Translations under genes and position numbers: made by a program
In this document: positions 1-8,581 of the stretch, piece after piece
Position numbering within the stretch: position 1 is the first letter of the stretch
How the letters are laid out: the number at the start of each line of letters is the position of its first letter
Source of the DNA: Bacteroides oleiciplenus YIT 12058
GTDB taxonomy: Bacteria > Bacteroidota > Bacteroidia > Bacteroidales > Bacteroidaceae
Reading direction: 5' to 3'
Length of the DNA: 64,000 bases
Assembly: GCF_000315485.1 (NCBI RefSeq)
Contig: NZ_JH992942.1
Coordinates: 164,028-228,027 of the forward strand
The notes under the pieces: generated by a model
Database searches by the model: none
The model's input: only the letters and a program-made list of their open reading frames with translations
Told to the model about the DNA's origin: nothing

Positions 1-359
1 TTTACCTCGTGTCCCAGTTGTACGCTACTCTTCCCTTTCAGAAAAAGCAGTCCGCGATGATAGTAATTGGCAAACATCCGGCGGCTGAATTCACGGTAAA
101 TCTCCAATTGGTAACTGCTCTGTACACGTGCCAAAAGTGTTACCAACGCATTTTTCGACAATACAAATAGCAACACGGCACCACACAACGCCAGCATCCT
201 GCCCCGTCCACCATCCTGCTTCACCACCACCAGCAATATCGGCATTAGTGCCGCCACTCCGGCAAAGTCAAGAAAAGCACGCAGCAATACTGAAAAAGCC
301 ACCCAAACACCTCGTCTGCGTTGCCTTTCCGGTAACAACTGAACTATCTTTTTAATCAT
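1..359 (-). CDS. ABC exporter, N-terminal membrane part (cut by window edge)
   Basis: Reading the minus strand from the ATG at 357-359 gives an uninterrupted frame that runs off the left edge after about 119 codons. It starts MIKKIVQLLPERQRRRG and contains RAFLDFAGVAALMPILL and LLARVQSSYQLEIY, hydrophobic segments of an exporter membrane domain. Roughly two thirds of its residues match the start of the complete ABC exporter at 13110-14744, so it is a paralogue. The ATP-binding half lies outside the window. It begins 16 bp after the Wzz-like gene at 376-1524, the same order as in the right-hand locus. Its substrate is not visible; the context suggests a peptide or the neighbouring surface product. 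Confidence 0.85.
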   Translation of the reverse strand, partial: MIKKIVQLLPERQRRRGVWVAFSVLLRAFLDFAGVAALMPILLVVVKQDGGRGRMLALCGAVLLFVLSKNALVTLLARVQSSYQLEIYREFSRRMFANYYHRGLLFLKGKSSVQLGHEV

Positions 360-375
360 CTGCTTTCACTTACTT

Positions 376-1524
376 TTATCTTCTGTCAAAAGCTATCCTT
401 TTCATGTTTTTCAAAAAGTCTCTTGCGAACAATATCCAGCCGACACTTCCTGCACCACTTAAAAAGATGCATGCCATGAGGATCATCATCTTTTGGGGCT
501 TTGAAGGTCTGAGAGGAACCTGTACCGGCTGGATAACTGTATATACAGGCCTCACCTTCTCCACCTTTGCTATGGCGACCTGAACCTGTTGTTCAGCTTG
601 TTTATAAGTGACCAAAGCCAAGTTCATTTCATTCTCTAACTTTGCTAATTCAGCACGCGAAGTCAGTTTCACCAGTCCCCGGTTGGCATCTGCATACCGG
701 GTGTATTCCTTCTGTGCCTTATGATACTCCATCTGCGCCTCTTGGCGAAGCCTTTTCGCATATTCCAAGATTCTGCGTGCCTTAGCTGTCCGGTATTCCG
801 TGACGTATTCTTTCAGATGTGCTCCTACAGTGTCTGCCACAACTGCAGCCACCAAGGGGTCCTGCATGGTAACAAATATGGTTATGGTTCTTTTCTTCTT
901 ATCTACCTCGATATTGATTCTGGAAGCGATAGTGCCCGCCATACCTGCTTCTTCACGAGTCAGACGGAAAGGGTCTATCGTATGCTTTGTTTTTTCTACT
1001 TCCTCTTTCTCACTGAATAAGGACATTGTCCAGCCTATCAGCCTGAATGGTGCTGATGTAATGGTGCTCCACCATGGTTTTTTCTGGTGCTCTTTCAGAT
1101 ACTGTGAGAGGGTTATGGTGGTACTATCCCTCTGTTCATGTATCTTAATGTTGAAAAGTCGGATAAGAAATGGCGTAGAATTGACAATAGAAGGATAAAG
1201 AGACGGATAAATGGCATCCCGTTCGGTTGTGGTAGAAGAACTGATGTCGATGTCCGCCATATCAGCCAGTGCATTCATGCCCGAAGAGGAACTTTTTCGA
1301 TACCCTTCCGGCGCAATAAGGGTGCTTGCCGTATATTCTTTGGGTGTGCTGAGGCCTATAATTAATCCGATGAGAGTACCAATGCCACATACTTTCAGAA
1401 TCAACTTCCGGGAGTTCCACACTTTCTTAGCCAGTTCCAACAAGTCAATTTCCTGTTCCTGTGGAAGTGGTTTTACATTTTCCTCGTTTGCTGTATTGCT
1501 ATTCATCTGTATATTATCATGCAT
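376..1524 (-). CDS. Wzz/GNVR-type membrane protein, left locus
   Basis: This 382-residue protein has a membrane segment near residues 40-60 (ILKVCGIGTLIGLIIGL), a long periplasmic part with a coiled-coil stretch around residues 245-320 (rich in A, E, K, Q), a proline-rich PVQVPLRPSKPQK before a second membrane segment, and a short basic tail. This is the layout of Wzz chain-length regulators and of GNVR proteins. Wzz proteins normally sit with polysaccharide polymerases, but here the partner is an ABC exporter 16 bp downstream, so it may act as a periplasmic adaptor. It pairs with the protein at 12016-13113. The start at 1524 could also be the ATG at 1506. Confidence 0.8.
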   Translation of the reverse strand: MHDNIQMNSNTANEENVKPLPQEQEIDLLELAKKVWNSRKLILKVCGIGTLIGLIIGLSTPKEYTASTLIAPEGYRKSSSSGMNALADMADIDISSSTTTERDAIYPSLYPSIVNSTPFLIRLFNIKIHEQRDSTTITLSQYLKEHQKKPWWSTITSAPFRLIGWTMSLFSEKEEVEKTKHTIDPFRLTREEAGMAGTIASRINIEVDKKKRTITIFVTMQDPLVAAVVADTVGAHLKEYVTEYRTAKARRILEYAKRLRQEAQMEYHKAQKEYTRYADANRGLVKLTSRAELAKLENEMNLALVTYKQAEQQVQVAIAKVEKVRPVYTVIQPVQVPLRPSKPQKMMILMACIFLSGAGSVGWILFARDFLKNMKRIAFDRR

Positions 1525-1581
1525 AAGTAAAGGTATCCCTTGTGCTCTTGAATCTGGAACTACTTCTTATTACTAAAAGAA

Positions 1582-1626
1582 TAATCCCTACTTACACATC
1601 TATAGTAAATGCATAGGTAGGGATTA
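1582..1626 (-). terminator. Hairpin between lipoprotein and Wzz-like gene
   Basis: Arms TAATCCCTAC (1582-1591) and GTAGGGATTA (1617-1626) pair perfectly over 10 bp around a 25-base loop. It lies between the lipoprotein stop and the Wzz-like start, the same place as the hairpin at 11954-11981 in the right locus. On the minus strand it is followed by a short T-rich run (TTCTTTT). It probably causes partial termination, so less transporter than lipoprotein would be made. Confidence 0.5.
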
Positions 1627-1705
1627 AACTATTTATTTATCGGATTTGGTTATCCCTTCAGTCCCTATTCAGAATATCTGATAATGGACTATGAAAGAAT
1701 TTCCT

Positions 1706-3952
1706 TTATCCTCCAACGATGATATTATTTGCATCAGCGGCAACACCACCCAAATAACCGTCAAAATCGCTACAAGTGAATGTTCCTGCATTGTATATTC
1801 TACCTTTCAGGTAAGTAGTAGTGGCTGTTACTTCACTTCCTCTCGGAATATTCAGGCTGTAACCTTCATCAACGATAAGTCCTGTGAGAGTAAATGCTGT
1901 GGTAGTCCAAACAACGCGTGCAGAACTCTTCACTTCAACATATTTCACAGTAGCTGGCAAGGTGCCACAAGTTGTACAAGCACCGGTAATTTCAACATAG
2001 TTAGCATATTCACCCACTTCTGCCTCAGTAACAGATGCGGCATTTGTGATAACTTTGATAAAGCCGGGAAGTCCTCCGCTGGCTACAACAGTATTTACGT
2101 TACCAGTACCAAACAATTCAATAGTACCAATCATCTTAGAAGCGCTGGCAAAAGCATCAGCAAATGTTGTTCCAGCATAAGCATTGGTGCTTACATAGGT
2201 ATAAGCATCAGCGTTTTTCTGCGTGATATAGCCATAATTGTTTATTTTACCGCTTGTACTTTGCTGTACACCCAAGCTACCGGCATTGTCAATCTTTCCA
2301 TATGCACTCAAAGAAGTGGCATTATTAGTTAGTGTTGCTCCATTCATAAGGAATTCTGCACCTACAGGGATGTCGATTGTACCGTTATTGGTCATATCCA
2401 GTTTCAGAGTGGTTGCACTTGAGATGTTTACTGTACCGTTGTTGGTAATTGCAACTGTTCCATTGGTTGCTGTAGCCGATACCATGTCAGTCATTGCCAT
2501 TGTTGCACCTTCAACAACTTCCAATGAACCAACATAATCAAATACCTTGTTTTCTGAATACTTCCATGAACCAGCGAACTGAACTGGAGTAGCAGTGCCA
2601 AACTTCAAGGCTGCAGGAACTTCTGTTTCTGTAGTGCTTACGAATTTAATAACATTACATGTAGTTCCCAGGTCAGTACTACGAGTAAACGTTATCTTAT
2701 TTTGAGCATCCGCAACGCGTGCTTCATAAGCAGCTGTTGCTTCAGCCTCCATTACGAATTCACCGTCTGCATCGCCATCTAAATAGAAAGTAACTACAGC
2801 ATTATTAGCAATTGCATCATATACCTGTAAAGCATCAATCAGATGTTGCTGGTCTGTGATATGCAGTCCATCCATGTCAAGAGTTGACATATCAGCCTTA
2901 ATGCTACGTCTACCAAATTTACCGATATTTTCACCTATGAAAGATCCTGACGTTGCAGCAGTCCATGTATTATCGAGTACTTCCTGAATACCTTCGGTTA
3001 CTGTTTTATCATAAGTCACAGTAGCAGCGGTCTTGCCCCAAATGTCTCCTGTAGCATCTTTTAACGTCACCTTACCATAGTTCGTTTTAATAACAATTTC
3101 AGCACCGGAGATTGTTGTAGATGTTTTGGCAGGAAGCAATGTAAACACTGCATTGTAGTTATTGGTAATATCAGTTGTAGTCAAAGCGTTTGCCACTGTA
3201 GCATTATCTGCATCAACATCAGATACATTTGCCCAAAGCGGGAATTCACCAGCCCGGTACGGAGAAGCTGCATTATATTTGGTGGAAATCGACGTTGTGA
3301 AAGCGTTGGTTGCATTCATTCCAATACTTGAAACTTTAAGTGGACTTACACCCAAACCATCAATTACGTCAGTATTGCTGGGCACTGTAGTCAAAATCAA
3401 TGTAGTACCGATTCGCTTCAGAACAATGTCATACTGCTTTCCATAACCTGCTGTATTTCCCTTATCTTTATCGTATGCAGCAATATTTAGAATCTCTGAC
3501 ATATAAGGAGTCAATTCTTTTGTTTTTGCATCTTGATTTTCAGGAATTGTAATGACTGGAGCTGCTACTCCTGTATTAACAAACATTGTATCAGCCGGAT
3601 AAACCATTATTGCTCCATCTTGTAGTATCATTGACTTGGTTGTGAAGACAAATGCCTCACCATCCTGAGCTGATCCTTCATAGATAGCATTCTGATAATC
3701 CGTAAGAGCACTGCTTGGAGTTGTTATTCCATGGAACAGAGACATCAAGTCACCTGCCTCAAAATTCAGTCCAAAGTCACCAGTCATTTCTGCTCTTGTC
3801 AAAGGAGGTATACCATCCTCTAATGATACGGCGAATTTGATAGGTGATTCCTGCGAAGCAGACGGAGTATTCAACTCCTCATCTGCGGTACAAGATGCCA
3901 AAGCCATGCTTCCCAATAAAGCACCGAATAAAATTTTACACTTCATAATCAT
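1706..3952 (-). CDS. Large fimbrillin-like lipoprotein with beta-solenoid-like repeats, left locus
   Basis: The 748-residue product begins with a lipoprotein signal (ALLGSMALASC, lipid-attachment Cys near residue 21) and an acidic stretch. The next part, with PLTRAEMTGDFGLNFEAGD, resembles Bacteroides fimbrillin-like proteins. From about residue 470 onward there are recurring NNGT and NNAT motifs (TNGTVAITNNGTVNISS, then TNNGTIDIP), which look like turns of a beta-solenoid. No catalytic motif is visible. It starts 53 bp after the small peptide gene at 4006-4122 and is the counterpart of the leucine-rich lipoprotein at 9554-11902. A surface adhesin or a structural surface protein is the best guess. 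The start could be either ATG of the opening Met-Ile-Met. Confidence 0.7.
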   Translation of the reverse strand: MIMKCKILFGALLGSMALASCTADEELNTPSASQESPIKFAVSLEDGIPPLTRAEMTGDFGLNFEAGDLMSLFHGITTPSSALTDYQNAIYEGSAQDGEAFVFTTKSMILQDGAIMVYPADTMFVNTGVAAPVITIPENQDAKTKELTPYMSEILNIAAYDKDKGNTAGYGKQYDIVLKRIGTTLILTTVPSNTDVIDGLGVSPLKVSSIGMNATNAFTTSISTKYNAASPYRAGEFPLWANVSDVDADNATVANALTTTDITNNYNAVFTLLPAKTSTTISGAEIVIKTNYGKVTLKDATGDIWGKTAATVTYDKTVTEGIQEVLDNTWTAATSGSFIGENIGKFGRRSIKADMSTLDMDGLHITDQQHLIDALQVYDAIANNAVVTFYLDGDADGEFVMEAEATAAYEARVADAQNKITFTRSTDLGTTCNVIKFVSTTETEVPAALKFGTATPVQFAGSWKYSENKVFDYVGSLEVVEGATMAMTDMVSATATNGTVAITNNGTVNISSATTLKLDMTNNGTIDIPVGAEFLMNGATLTNNATSLSAYGKIDNAGSLGVQQSTSGKINNYGYITQKNADAYTYVSTNAYAGTTFADAFASASKMIGTIELFGTGNVNTVVASGGLPGFIKVITNAASVTEAEVGEYANYVEITGACTTCGTLPATVKYVEVKSSARVVWTTTAFTLTGLIVDEGYSLNIPRGSEVTATTTYLKGRIYNAGTFTCSDFDGYLGGVAADANNIIVGG

Positions 3953-4005
3953 CTTTTAATTTAACGTTATCTTTTAGATTTAAATAAATGCTTTCTTTTC
4001 TACCT

Positions 4006-4122
4006 TTAAAACTCCTCAGGAGGCTCTGTACTACTTTGTCCAAAACCATTTTCCACTTCCACTTCCAGAACTTCTACTTCCGGAGCTTCATACTTCATTT
4101 CCTTTTCTACTTTCATAATCAT
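4006..4122 (-). CDS. Small peptide, left copy (38 codons)
   Basis: The reading frame begins MIMKVEKEMKYEAPEVEVLE and ends NGFGQSSTEPPEEF before TAA. It is the sibling of the peptide at 9364-9489: residues 1-24 are identical in both, then both have xGFGxS and diverge into short Gly/Pro/Glu-rich tails. This is the pattern of a conserved leader with a variable core. The 74 bp around its start (4076-4149) are identical to the other copy. It has no signal peptide and lies just upstream of a lipoprotein, so it is probably translated first in the operon. Function unknown; a precursor peptide for the nearby kinase, peptidase and exporter is my inference. An alternative start is the ATG at 4116. Confidence 0.8.
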   Translation of the reverse strand: MIMKVEKEMKYEAPEVEVLEVEVENGFGQSSTEPPEEF

Positions 4123-4149
4123 AAAATTTAATTGTTAGTAATATTAAAA
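4076..4149. repeat. 74-bp identical inverted copy, left arm
   Basis: On the minus strand this segment covers 27 bp of leader and the first 15 or so codons of the small peptide gene. It is identical, base for base as I read it, to 9337-9410 on the plus strand. The two arms therefore form a perfect inverted repeat around 5.2 kb. Confidence 0.9.
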
Positions 4150-4248
4150 AGTCTTTTTATTTATTAGTTATATCTGTTCATCGCACCCAATCTATCTACC
4201 TATCAATCAAGGTTCTTACTCAATAACAACCTGACTGCTTTTATATAA

Positions 4249-4305
4249 ATAGGTATAGCAAAACCGCCTTTTCAGCCTGCAAAGTAAAAAACAAATTTCC
4301 TAAAT
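4249..4305 (-). promoter_or_regulatory. Conserved upstream box, left copy
   Basis: Read on the minus strand this 57-bp block matches 9188-9243 apart from one short indel region; the first 37 bases are identical. It contains TTACTTTGCAGG, close to the Bacteroides -7 consensus TAnnTTTG. No good -33 box is seen. Since the DNA between the box and the peptide start differs, the box is probably under selection as a promoter or operator shared by the two loci. Confidence 0.55.
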
Positions 4306-4664
4306 ATATTTTTAGTGTATTTCATTGAATATCTGAGGGCTATCAATAGAGGGAAAAATAGGATATAAGAAGAAATAAATTTCTCAGAGGTAGAAAAACA
4401 CGAGGTATGGTATTGATATATAGATATTTGAGTCGAAAATGTCAAATAGCAAGTTGTAGCTGTTTATATGTGTGGCACTTCATTTTGGCACTATACTTAA
4501 TTAATATATTTGCTTGTATCTACCTGATTATCGGTTGTTTACAGGCTTTTTTCACCCTAAAATCCTTGTTCTGATTAAAATAGCTGACACCATTATCAGA
4601 CACTAGCTGTGGAAAATATATAAACAACCCATCTTCATAACCGGTTTATTCATTTTTAGACAGT
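4306..4664. other. Noncoding, AT-rich
   Basis: This is the remote upstream region of the left peptide operon. I see no gene, no good promoter and no long repeat in it. Confidence 0.5.
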
Positions 4665-4706
4665 AAGCCCCCGAATGCAGCAACTCATGCAAACATTCGG
4701 GGGCTT
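4665..4706 (-). terminator. Strong hairpin after the recombinase gene
   Basis: AAGCCCCCGAATG (4665-4677) pairs perfectly with CATTCGGGGGCTT (4694-4706) around a 16-base loop. It lies 36 bp beyond the stop of the recombinase. There is no T run after the stem on either strand, so it could be a terminator or a recombinase-related site. Confidence 0.55.
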
Positions 4707-4741
4707 CACTGTGTTGTGATACAATCATGCTACTTTATTTC

Positions 4742-6070
4742 TTATGTCACGATGGCCTTTTCTTTTCTCAGCAGTCGTACGAAGTCAGACATCAGCTCTT
4801 TGCTCGACGCCCTCATATAACGCTGGAATGCCTGGAAAGACCGATGCCCGGAAAGCGACATCACATAATTTATCGGATAGCCGCGCTTGTAGAGGTTGGT
4901 AACACAACTCCTCCGGGCTGTATGAAAACTTATCAGTTCATATTTGGGAATTGTCACAATGGTGGTTTCTCCACCACGATACTCTTTGCGATTGACGGCC
5001 TCATTAATACCACACCGGGCGGCAAGAACCTTGATGATTTTATTGGCTTTTATCTTGTCGATAACCGGGAAGCCCGTCTGTTGATAGTGGGCCACGAGTG
5101 GTGCTATCTCCTTTAATATAGGAATTTCAACCAGCTCTTTCGTTTTTTTCTGGTAGAGCGATATTACCCCTTTTCGTATAGTTGCCTTGTTCAACTGCTG
5201 AATGTCGCTGATTCTTAACGCCGTGTAGCAGGCAATGATAAATGCATCCCTCACATCGCGTTCCTGGTCATTTTCTGTTTTCACCAAAGAGAGTTTCAGT
5301 ATTTCCTTTTCCTGCAGATAAACCTGTTCGCTGGCCTCCGAAGACAGTGTAGTCTGAACCTTCAGAAAATAGTTGTTCGTTGTCATCTCACTGTCGTAGG
5401 CGCGATGCAGCAGATTCTTAATCACCTTCAAGGTGTTGATGATTGTATTCTGTGTATAGTGTTTCCCGGTTTTCCCGTAACTGAATCCGTAAAGGTAGTT
5501 GGTGAAATCCACAAAGAACTTTTTATTGAAATCGTCGAACGAGCTGATCGGTACCTTGCGCTGTTTATCGTAGTCCTCCAAACGTCCCAAGGCGGTAAGG
5601 TAGGTGGCCTTGGTGCTTTCAATGCCACGCCTTCCTTTGCGGTTCACGTTCTTCTCATACTCTCCGACCAGCTTCTTCAGGCAGACAATCGGATTTTGCA
5701 AAAGGTGCTCCTGCTGTAGGTTGCTGTCTACTACTTGCCGGACAATGGAAGCCGACAGATATTCTCCTTTCATGGCAAGCCGTTCATCCACTTCATAAAG
5801 AGATGTAACGAGACTGTCAATCTGTTCATTGATGTGCTTCAGTCTCTGCTTTTCCCGCATGTTCAAACTTCCGCTCTCAAAACAGCGGTAAGTTTCGTGA
5901 TTCCAATACCTGGGCTCCACGCGAAGCTTGGTATAAATCCTGATTCTCCTTTTATTGATAGTTGTCACAAGCATTATTTGCGTCAATTTATCTTTTTCAC
6001 AGACTTGCTTCAGATTGAATCTTAGTTTCAAGCCTTTTCCCTCATTTCTGTTTAGTGGTAATTGTCTCAT
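4742..6070 (-). CDS. Tyrosine recombinase (site-specific integrase)
   Basis: The 442-residue protein has the three-part form of Bacteroides tyrosine recombinases: an N-terminal arm-binding region (residues 1-60, with RIYTKLRVEPRYWN), a SAM-like core-binding region (about 130-230) and a catalytic domain. The catalytic residues are visible: Arg286 in TALRISD, His383 and Arg386 in SFHTARRS, His409 in LSGHRSF and the nucleophile Tyr418 in FQRYMR. The start at 6070 was chosen because the recombinase-like sequence begins there; the frame upstream is a run of unlike sequence. It is a lone integrase: no excisionase, relaxase or phage gene accompanies it. A role in inverting nearby DNA is possible and is discussed in the findings. 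Confidence 0.9.
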   Translation of the reverse strand: MRQLPLNRNEGKGLKLRFNLKQVCEKDKLTQIMLVTTINKRRIRIYTKLRVEPRYWNHETYRCFESGSLNMREKQRLKHINEQIDSLVTSLYEVDERLAMKGEYLSASIVRQVVDSNLQQEHLLQNPIVCLKKLVGEYEKNVNRKGRRGIESTKATYLTALGRLEDYDKQRKVPISSFDDFNKKFFVDFTNYLYGFSYGKTGKHYTQNTIINTLKVIKNLLHRAYDSEMTTNNYFLKVQTTLSSEASEQVYLQEKEILKLSLVKTENDQERDVRDAFIIACYTALRISDIQQLNKATIRKGVISLYQKKTKELVEIPILKEIAPLVAHYQQTGFPVIDKIKANKIIKVLAARCGINEAVNRKEYRGGETTIVTIPKYELISFHTARRSCVTNLYKRGYPINYVMSLSGHRSFQAFQRYMRASSKELMSDFVRLLRKEKAIVT

Positions 6071-6589
6071 AATTATCAATATTATAATGGTATATAAACA
6101 AAAAGTATCCCTCTTCGTTGCAATAAGAATATCTAAGAAAACTATAAAAAGGTTTGTATTTATCCTTTTTCGTTGCAAAGCACGAAAAAAAACCTTTATT
6201 TTGTTTGCAGATGTCAATAAAATATCTACCTTTGGCTCGCAAAAGCATGTATTATGGAGGGGAAGTTTCACTAAGAAGAGGAATTTGCTATATTTTTACC
6301 TAAAAAGATAAATAAATAACGATTTCTTTTGAATTTAGGAAATACATTTTTATGCTTTTTCCTCGATATACAGGGAGTTAGAAGGAATATAAGATATGTT
6401 TTAATGGAACAAATTCTCCATAATAGTAGCCTCAGGCATATATACAAAGCGAACATCTGTTAGTCCAAATACCAATAGAAACTGTATCAAAACAGAGTAA
6501 TCTAATTTATCTGATTATAATACCGCTTCGTCAGATGTAATGAGCAGTAGCAATTTGTTGGTATTTATATGAAAACACAACAAGAAAAT
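6071..6589. other. Noncoding region upstream of recombinase, with a 17-bp direct repeat
   Basis: ATCCCTCTTCGTTGCAA (6107-6123) and ATCCTTTTTCGTTGCAA (6162-6178) are two 17-bp copies with two mismatches, 55 bp apart and 37-108 bp upstream of the recombinase start. They could be operators or arm-type binding sites. I see no gene in the rest of the region. Confidence 0.45.
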
Positions 6590-6856
6590 CTACCCTATAA
6601 CTCCGCAACTGCTCAAAGCGTTCACCCACTTTTGAGCATCAATCAGCGCCTGCTCTTTGGGTATGCTGTAGTGATTCATTAATACATGTGCTACGTCTTC
6701 CAAAGAAAAGTCATTTCCTTTCAACTCTTTCCAAAGGAACAATGCTGTGTTATTGAGTGAAATAACCTTGGTCATGTCTGCCTGCGACTTTCCTTGTTCA
6801 ACAATCAGGTTTTCACCTGCAATCTCCCGAACTCTGTAATTCTCTTTGATTTTCAT
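6590..6856 (-). CDS. PqqD-like peptide-binding protein
   Basis: This 88-residue protein (start MKIKENYRVREIAGENLIVE) fits the PqqD family: an N-terminal strand pair with REIAGENLIVEQG, then VISLNNTALFLWKELKG and a C-terminal helical part (LEDVAHVLMNHYSIPKEQA). PqqD proteins bind the leader of a ribosomally made peptide and hand it to a modifying enzyme. The start at 6856 was chosen because it restores the usual length and leaves room for the -7 box at 6890-6897. It sits alone between the recombinase and the sulfatase, 2.5 kb from either small peptide gene. A partnership with the twin peptide loci is my inference. Confidence 0.8.
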   Translation of the reverse strand: MKIKENYRVREIAGENLIVEQGKSQADMTKVISLNNTALFLWKELKGNDFSLEDVAHVLMNHYSIPKEQALIDAQKWVNALSSCGVIG

Positions 6857-6889
6857 TCTGATAAATGTTAAAATGTTATTAAAATATCG

Positions 6890-6897
6890 CAAAGATA
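6890..6897 (-). promoter_or_regulatory. -7 box for the PqqD-like gene
   Basis: On the minus strand this reads TATCTTTG, a full match to TAnnTTTG, 33 bp before the chosen start codon. Confidence 0.6.
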
Positions 6898-6997
6898 AAC
6901 ATTCTGCTTTAAATCCAGTATCGAAACAATGGAAATTTACTTGACGGGGGAATTTATTTATAATAAGCGATGAGCTGTCTCAGACACTCCTGCTCTG

Positions 6998-8581
6998 TCA
7001 GTCATCCTGCATGATTCCTTTGATCTGCTCCCATTTGTTTACGGCATCATTGGGTTGTGATCTGCCCGGTGTGCTTCGGCCTTCGCGGATATACTTTTGC
7101 AGTAAGTCTTTTAGCTTGTTCACAATCTCGGGATGTTCCGAATAGACATTTCTGCTTTCGGTTGGGTCTTCTTTCATATTATAGAGTTGCAATGGTGGAA
7201 GTTTTGCTATGGCTTCTTTGTCTACACCTGGCTTGGGATAGCTCCAACCACCGGAACTTGGCGAACATAACAATTTCCAGTCTCCTTTACGGATGGCAAA
7301 TTCACCACGAATGGAATGATGTACAGTTGCTTCGCGGATGGTTTCTGCATAATGTGGATTCCGAATGAGGGGCAGGATGTTATAGCTGTCTTCTGCTTCA
7401 TTATCTTTCAGAGGATAATTGTTCAGGGCGGCGAAAGATGCATAGAAGTCGTTCAGGCAGATGGTTTGTTCGCAAATGCCTTTGGTGGCGCCATCTGCCC
7501 ACTCCAAGATGGTGGGCACGCGGTGACCACCGTCGAAAAGATCGGCTTTCATGCCTCGCCAGATGTAGTTAGCATGGTGTCCCTTGGCAGTCATATCAGG
7601 AATGCCGGCTGCGGGTGAACAACCGTTGTCTGTTGTGAATACTACTATTGTATTGGAATCTATGCCGTTACGTTGCAGAGCTTCGCGCACTTGTCCCACT
7701 ACATCATCTACCATCAGTGCGAAGTCGCCGTAATCACCCAGTCCGGTTTTGCCTTTGAATGACTCGGCGGGCAGTATGGGGGTGTGGGGTGCCGGGAGGG
7801 GTAGGTATAAAAAGAACGGGTGTTCGGCGTTCGCATGCCGGTTGATGTAATCTACTGCCCTGTTAGTCAGGTTGGGCAGGCAATCCTGATGATTGAAATC
7901 ATTGCCTATGGCTCCTGCCCGCCAGAAGCCGGGTTTCTTTCCTGCAGGTACACTGGTTACTTGCGTGGTGGTAGGCTGGCGGTTTTCTATATATACATAA
8001 GGTGCCATATCCAGTGAACCACAGAAACCATAGAAGTAATCGAAGCCTAAGTCGGCAGGACCATTTGCGATAGGTTTGGAATAATCCACATCTTCATCGG
8101 TAAGTGCATCGGCATTGGGCTTTTCATGACCCGGATTCGTACCCCAGTTCCAGCCTAAATGCCATTTGCCAATGCATGCGGTGACATATCCGTTTGCTTT
8201 CAGCATGGAGGCTATTGTGCTGCGAGTGGTGGGGATGATGGGGCGTGAATATCCATACAACACCCCACTCTTGAGACTGGAACGCCAGTTGTAGCGTCCG
8301 GTGAGAATGCCGTAGCGGGTCGGAGTGCTGACGGCAGAACAGGAATGTGCATCAGTGAACATTATTCCGTTGGCCGCCATGCGGTCTATGTGTTGCGTAT
8401 GTATATGCGAGTCTTTATTGAAGGCTGAAACATCTCCATACCCCATGTCGTCGGCAAGGATAAAAATGATGTTAGGTTTCTGTGGCGATGACATTTCCGG
8501 TTGCAGGGCTGCCTGTGCATTGGCATGCTGTCCCAGGCAGAAGGGGACGGATAATAGTCCAAGACAAGTAATGTTCTTCAT
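6998..8581 (-). CDS. Secreted serine-type sulfatase (S1 family)
   Basis: The 527-residue protein has a signal peptide, then PNIIFILADDMGYGD, whose two Asp residues bind calcium, and the sulfatase signature SCSAVSTPTRYGILTGR. The core is Ser85-Thr-Pro-Thr-Arg89, so Ser85 rather than Cys must be turned into formylglycine by a radical-SAM maturase (anSME). IGKWHLGW and TTDNGCSP complete the active site. Such enzymes remove sulfate from glycans or mucins in the periplasm. The substrate cannot be read from the sequence. It is not next to a SusC/SusD pair, and no maturase gene is in the window. Confidence 0.93.
   Translation of the reverse strand: MKNITCLGLLSVPFCLGQHANAQAALQPEMSSPQKPNIIFILADDMGYGDVSAFNKDSHIHTQHIDRMAANGIMFTDAHSCSAVSTPTRYGILTGRYNWRSSLKSGVLYGYSRPIIPTTRSTIASMLKANGYVTACIGKWHLGWNWGTNPGHEKPNADALTDEDVDYSKPIANGPADLGFDYFYGFCGSLDMAPYVYIENRQPTTTQVTSVPAGKKPGFWRAGAIGNDFNHQDCLPNLTNRAVDYINRHANAEHPFFLYLPLPAPHTPILPAESFKGKTGLGDYGDFALMVDDVVGQVREALQRNGIDSNTIVVFTTDNGCSPAAGIPDMTAKGHHANYIWRGMKADLFDGGHRVPTILEWADGATKGICEQTICLNDFYASFAALNNYPLKDNEAEDSYNILPLIRNPHYAETIREATVHHSIRGEFAIRKGDWKLLCSPSSGGWSYPKPGVDKEAIAKLPPLQLYNMKEDPTESRNVYSEHPEIVNKLKDLLQKYIREGRSTPGRSQPNDAVNKWEQIKGIMQDD

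Noticed and set aside
1691..2332. Long frame on the plus strand opposite the left lipoprotein
   Set aside because: It is antisense to a protein with a clear signal peptide and domain pattern; its own translation shows no domain.
4665..4706. Hairpin as recombinase attachment site
   Set aside because: Only one copy seen; kept as a hairpin with uncertain role.
4742..6070. Recombinase as sign of a prophage or conjugative element
   Set aside because: No relaxase, excisionase, phage structural gene or attachment site is visible, and the neighbours look like stable chromosomal genes.
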